Part shown: one piece after another, positions 60,325-64,000 of the stretch
Position numbering within the stretch: the first letter of the stretch is position 1
How the letters are laid out: each line of letters starts with the position of its first letter
Assembly (NCBI GenBank): GCA_020152595.1
Contig: JAIGNY010003036.1
Location: 65,001-129,000 of the forward strand
Source: Chiridota heheva
Taxonomy: Eukaryota; Echinodermata; Holothuroidea; Apodida; Chiridotidae
Length of the DNA stretch: 64,000 nucleotides
Direction: 5' to 3'
Notes under the pieces: model-generated
Database searches by the model: none
What the model saw: the letters and a program-made list of their open reading frames with translations, nothing else
What the model was told of the DNA's origin: nothing
Made by a program: the position numbers and the translations under genes

Positions 60325-60570
60325 CAGTGGCGTATTCAGCTTTTGGTGCCAGACGGGAAAACGGTAATCATCGAAAAAAAGGCTGTATCCAGAGGTGTAG
60401 GAAGCTGCAGAGGGGGAGGGAGAAAACTGCGCACTGGGGTGGGATTTCTCCTTCCCGGGCATGTTTTCTCCCCAGTTGGATGGTAAAATTTGTTGTTTAG
60501 TATTAAAATGAAATTGAAGTTCCCCCCCCCCTCCCCCACCCCACCCCTACACACACTGAATACGCCACTG
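60325..60570. mobile_element. 246-bp element with perfect 15-bp TIRs
   Basis: CAGTGGCGTATTCAG at 60325-60339 is the exact inverse of 60556-60570. The interior includes 'ccagttggatggtaaaattt', shared with 16651 and 62397. No target duplication is apparent. Related ends occur near 62280 and 26630. Confidence 0.82.
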
Positions 60571-60687
60571 GTCAAAAGAGAAAAAGCACAAATTAGCTCC
60601 AATGTGAATTGGCACATCAGAATCGCTTATTGAGTGTTTGTGAGGTTGTTGACGGAGGCTGACTTAAAACGCAACAGAGGGATTTCA

Positions 60688-61208
60688 TCACGTGACCCTA
60701 ACTCATCTGGAGGCCATTTTGCCGGGTAAGCGTCGTTGCGTTTTAGTCACATCACACGTTCAACAACCATACTGCCTACTAATCTACCTGCCAGTTCAGC
60801 AGCGATTTTACTATATATTTTCCTAACGTTTTATATATTTACCGGGTATCCGAAGAGTAACATTTACGTGAACGCAATCTGGTTGTTCGTTATACGTAGA
60901 CGAAGCCTACATATCTGGCATAAAGTGCGCACTGCAAATCCTACACCGAAGGTTGAAATACATTGCGTCGTAGAGTAGAAACCCACTTCGAACGTCGATC
61001 AGGATCAGATGGAAATCAAGAAAACGTCTTTTTATTCCCCGGCGGCACACGTCTATTAGTGCAACCAATCGCACAGCAAGATTCCGGCATTATTATCTTC
61101 CAATAATTATATCATATAACAACATGTAAGCGTTTGTAAGTCTAAATAAGTGTACAGCAGACGATCGTTCTCGCTCGGCAAAATGGCGATGTGAACAAAG
61201 ACACGTGA
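60688..61208. mobile_element. Second copy of the TCACGTGAC-ended element
   Basis: Homologous along its length to 42477-43041, in the same orientation: 'ccattttgccgggtaagcgt', 'tatattttccta', 'gaaacccacttcg' and 'gtgtacagcagacgatcgtt'. Terminal inverted repeats are present but decayed. Confidence 0.75.
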
Positions 61209-61209
61209 A

Positions 61210-62280
61210 CTCCTGACGTCAGCTGAAACACCCTAATAGATGATAGGATGGATTAGCTAGAAAGCGTGCTACTCCAATTTTAGAGCTTGAAGTGTGGGTT
61301 TCCATGGAAACGGCTACGGTATAACGATTCTTGACACGAAGGGAATTTCACTGGTTTTTGTAGTGAAAATTGATAGGCAATGATGCGGTTGTAGAAAAGT
61401 TCGGTCATTTAATGTCAAACAAAAAACACCATACCGAATTACTTTTCTAAGCCGCATGCAGGTCACAAATAGTTTCCTATTGAATTCGGCTTCTCGGGGC
61501 GGCGGGAGGAGGGGAGGGAAAAGGAAGGGGAGGGGGCACTTCTTACGAAAAGTGGTAGGGTGTGCAGCCCACCAACCGAAAACATACCCACAGGATGACA
61601 TATTTTTTGGTAACTGCAGTATGAAATTTTACAATTTTGATACTCTCAGTATGAAAGAAGTCAATTTTAATAATAAATGGACCAGCAGTACAACATTATT
61701 TTCCTTCCTCGGTGCTTAGAATCCCAAGGTTCTCTGCACTTTACAAAACAAACCTCCATACAAAAATATTCCGACAATAGGTAAAAATTGAAAATAAAAG
61801 AGATGAACGCAAAACAGTTACTATGCATACAGGAAGTGTTTCTTGAAGAGGAAAGTAAAACCTCATTTTTTAGAACCTCCACTAGAAAAATGAACAACTA
61901 AAAAAATAGGAACAGTCTCTGCGGAGGGTGTAATGTTGAGAGAACAGCCTCAGATAAGGAGGGTGGATTTAGGAGAGAAAAGCCTCAGCGGGGAGTGTGC
62001 ACAATTGAGAGTACAGCCTCAGTCGGAGAGTGCCCACAATTGAAGCAACATCCTCTGCTGGGGAACAATACTGAAGGTACAGCATCTGCAGGGGGAGCAT
62101 CAGGGGAGAGGGCGCAGGAATTATAGTGCTTCAAATTGTTAAATCGAGAATTTTAATTAAAGCAATTAAAAATATTATAGTTTGGTGCAGCAGTCTACAT
62201 ATTTGTGTTGATTTCTAGATTGCGAAGTGGCCTGGGGAATAGAATCCGTAGGCTTGTAGTTTTCAACATATTTGAAACAT
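61210..62280. other. Intergenic, no gene seen
   Basis: A purine-rich patch is at about 61495-61545. From about 61915 to 62110 a loose ~38-bp repeat ('acagcctcag', 'gggagtgtgcacaattga', 'acagcctcag') recurs four to five times. Nothing coding is recognised. Confidence 0.5.
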
Positions 62281-62281
62281 T

Positions 62282-62700
62282 GGCGTATTCAGCTTTCGGT
62301 GCCGGGAGGGAAGGGGGTAGGGGTAAACACAAATTATTGAAAAATGGCTGTACCCAGAGGCTTTATAGGAAATGGGGATGGGGGGCTGAGTTCACCTTCT
62401 CCGTTGGGAGGTAAAATTATCAACTAAGAATAAAAGAAGTTTGTGATGAAAGTATTGGAAAATTTTGTAATTTTTTGTAAATTTTTGTGAAAGTTATTCA
62501 AAATTTGCGTAACTTGATCGAAAAAAATTCCCCGAAAATCGAAAAAAATTCCCCGAAAATTGGTAAAAATTGCCCGAAAAACGAAGACAGTTGCCCAAAT
62601 ATCGAAAACAATTGCTTGAAAATCAAAGAAAAATGCCCAATACTTGAAGAAAATTGCAAACAAATTACAGAAATTTTCCGAAAACTAAAGATTTGATTAG
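62282..62700. repeat. Dispersed module ending in ~20-bp-period GAAAATTGCCC repeat (locus 4)
   Basis: The module begins 'tggcgtattcagctttcggt', passes 'gttgggaggtaaaattatca' (62404), then from about 62510 has units such as 'ccccgaaaatcgaaaaaaatt' at about 20-bp steps. This order recurs in part at 16600-16990 and 60325-60500. Confidence 0.65.
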
Positions 62701-64000
62701 AATTTGGGTAGGACAAAGCTATCACAAAAATTGGGCCAATATTTGATCTCACTTATTCATTTTTCACAGTTTATTTTCCTAATAGCATATTGTATCCTGG
62801 GGCCGCTACTTACATTTTACATACGGAATTTCGCGAGGGGGCAAGTTGCCCACTGACCCCCCACAGTAGGCATGGCAGGAAGCATAGACTGTTTTCAGGA
62901 GACCATGCATGAGAACTTGCATATCTCATAAATTTATATAATTCCGTGTTCGTGGAATAAGCACTGCATTGAAGCATGATTGCATTGAAGCCTATTTTGA
63001 TTAAGTCTGTAGGCCAAGTCCAGCATGAACATTGGTTTTGTGTTGTGAATTTTAAAGCCGAATCCAACATTGGTATGAATATTGAATATCTGAATATACT
63101 GGCAAGCTACCCAGGCACGTAGTCAGGATTTTCCATGGGGTGCGTTTCCATATGCGAACGCACTGCTCGTCACTCCACACGGGTCTGCTACCACTACTTT
63201 GAGTGATCTGCATGGTAATGTTCGTTATTTTCCTGTTTGTTTTCTAAATTAAAAATAAATCCAACGAACGGTTGGACACAGGTTTTGTTTTCACCTGCGT
63301 TTGTCTGTTTGTCATGAGCTTATCTCAACATTTGCATGATTAAATTTTAATTAAATTGGTGCGTGAATTAGGCCTATGCCGCTTAAGGAAAAAGTGATTA
63401 GAATTTGGGACCTATAAGTTGGAACAGGGCTGAGAAGAGCAGAAATTTTAGAGCGTCGCCGCGTCGGTATTAATTTTCATGTACTTTTGTGACCACGAAC
63501 TGTACTACAGGAGAGGTTATGTATTAACGATTGTGTCTACTAATTTTGTCTAGGAGTTAAAAAATGCACATTCTGTTATCACAAATTATGATCATCTTAA
63601 TAAAAAGCTAAATTGCACGGGGAAGTGCGTCGAGAAAGTGGGGACCAATTGCAACCGTGACTTTCTATTATGAACGCACAAAAAGTGTATATTTCTGTTG
63701 GGAAATGGGAGGAGGAGTGAGGGGGGGGGTGCAAAGGAATCTCTCTAATGTTATTTCTGACAAAGTGGTGTTCTACAGCCATTTCTCTGTTGCAACGTTT
63801 TTGGGTGGGCCCTATAAGGCTGTTTAAGTCCCCTGTCCTAAATTAAAAACGTAGCTAAGGCCCTTTAAAATAAAAAAAATGATAGGGATGTAGGTGGGGG
63901 TTCTTCCTTAAATAAAGATATGAGTGAGAAAATATCATAAGATCCAAAAAAAGACTTATTCTTCACCATCCATGAGAAGAAATGGTATTCAACGCATTTT
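62701..64000. other. Right edge, non-coding
   Basis: No exon recognised. At about 63340-63445 is another copy of the dispersed repeat seen at 6430-6800 and 9798-9920 ('taaggaaaaagtgattagaa', 'ttggaacaggg'). A G run lies near 63720. Confidence 0.5.

Overview
This is an animal nuclear DNA window, AT-rich, with GT..AG introns, long introns and many transposon relics. The genes, the frequent 'taggcct' words and the LINE, hAT and MITE content suggest a marine invertebrate deuterostome, most likely an echinoderm. The species call is inference; the gene calls come from exon-by-exon translation with matched splice phases.

Layout: (1) 1-4004: non-coding flank with a 600-bp foldback element (3241-3840). 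(2) 4005-7205, plus strand: ribosomal protein eL28 (RPL28), four coding exons, with one base missing in the first. (3) 7206-10774: intergenic, with a 167-bp tandem repeat, a SINE and diverged octamer-bearing modules. (4) 10903-20402, minus strand: TRUB2, mitochondrial pseudouridine synthase, five exons and intact. (5) 20403-24571: a 1.6-kb hAT transposon with perfect 8-bp target duplications, itself split by a SINE with its own target duplication. (6) 24590-49876, minus strand: ODAD3 (CCDC151), the outer dynein arm docking-complex coiled-coil protein, thirteen exons and intact. Its 13.4-kb intron 4 carries an 8-kb tandem array of ~1.87-kb units in an A-B-A-B higher-order arrangement and a ~515-bp (TA)n tract. 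(7) 51750-56068, plus strand, head-to-head with ODAD3: an unrecognised, probably secreted or surface glycoprotein gene of about seven exons. (8) 56069-64000: no gene seen; tRNA-Tyr-like pseudogenes, a headless SINE, a LINE tail and several small inverted-repeat elements.

The genes do not form a pathway: eL28 belongs to the cytosolic ribosome, TRUB2 to mitochondrial RNA modification and ODAD3 to motile cilia. The most unusual material is in the repeats: the higher-order array inside a cilia gene, SINE copies that lack the tRNA-like head and start at the same point, a nested SINE-in-hAT with both target duplications readable, and recurring families of short inverted-repeat elements.
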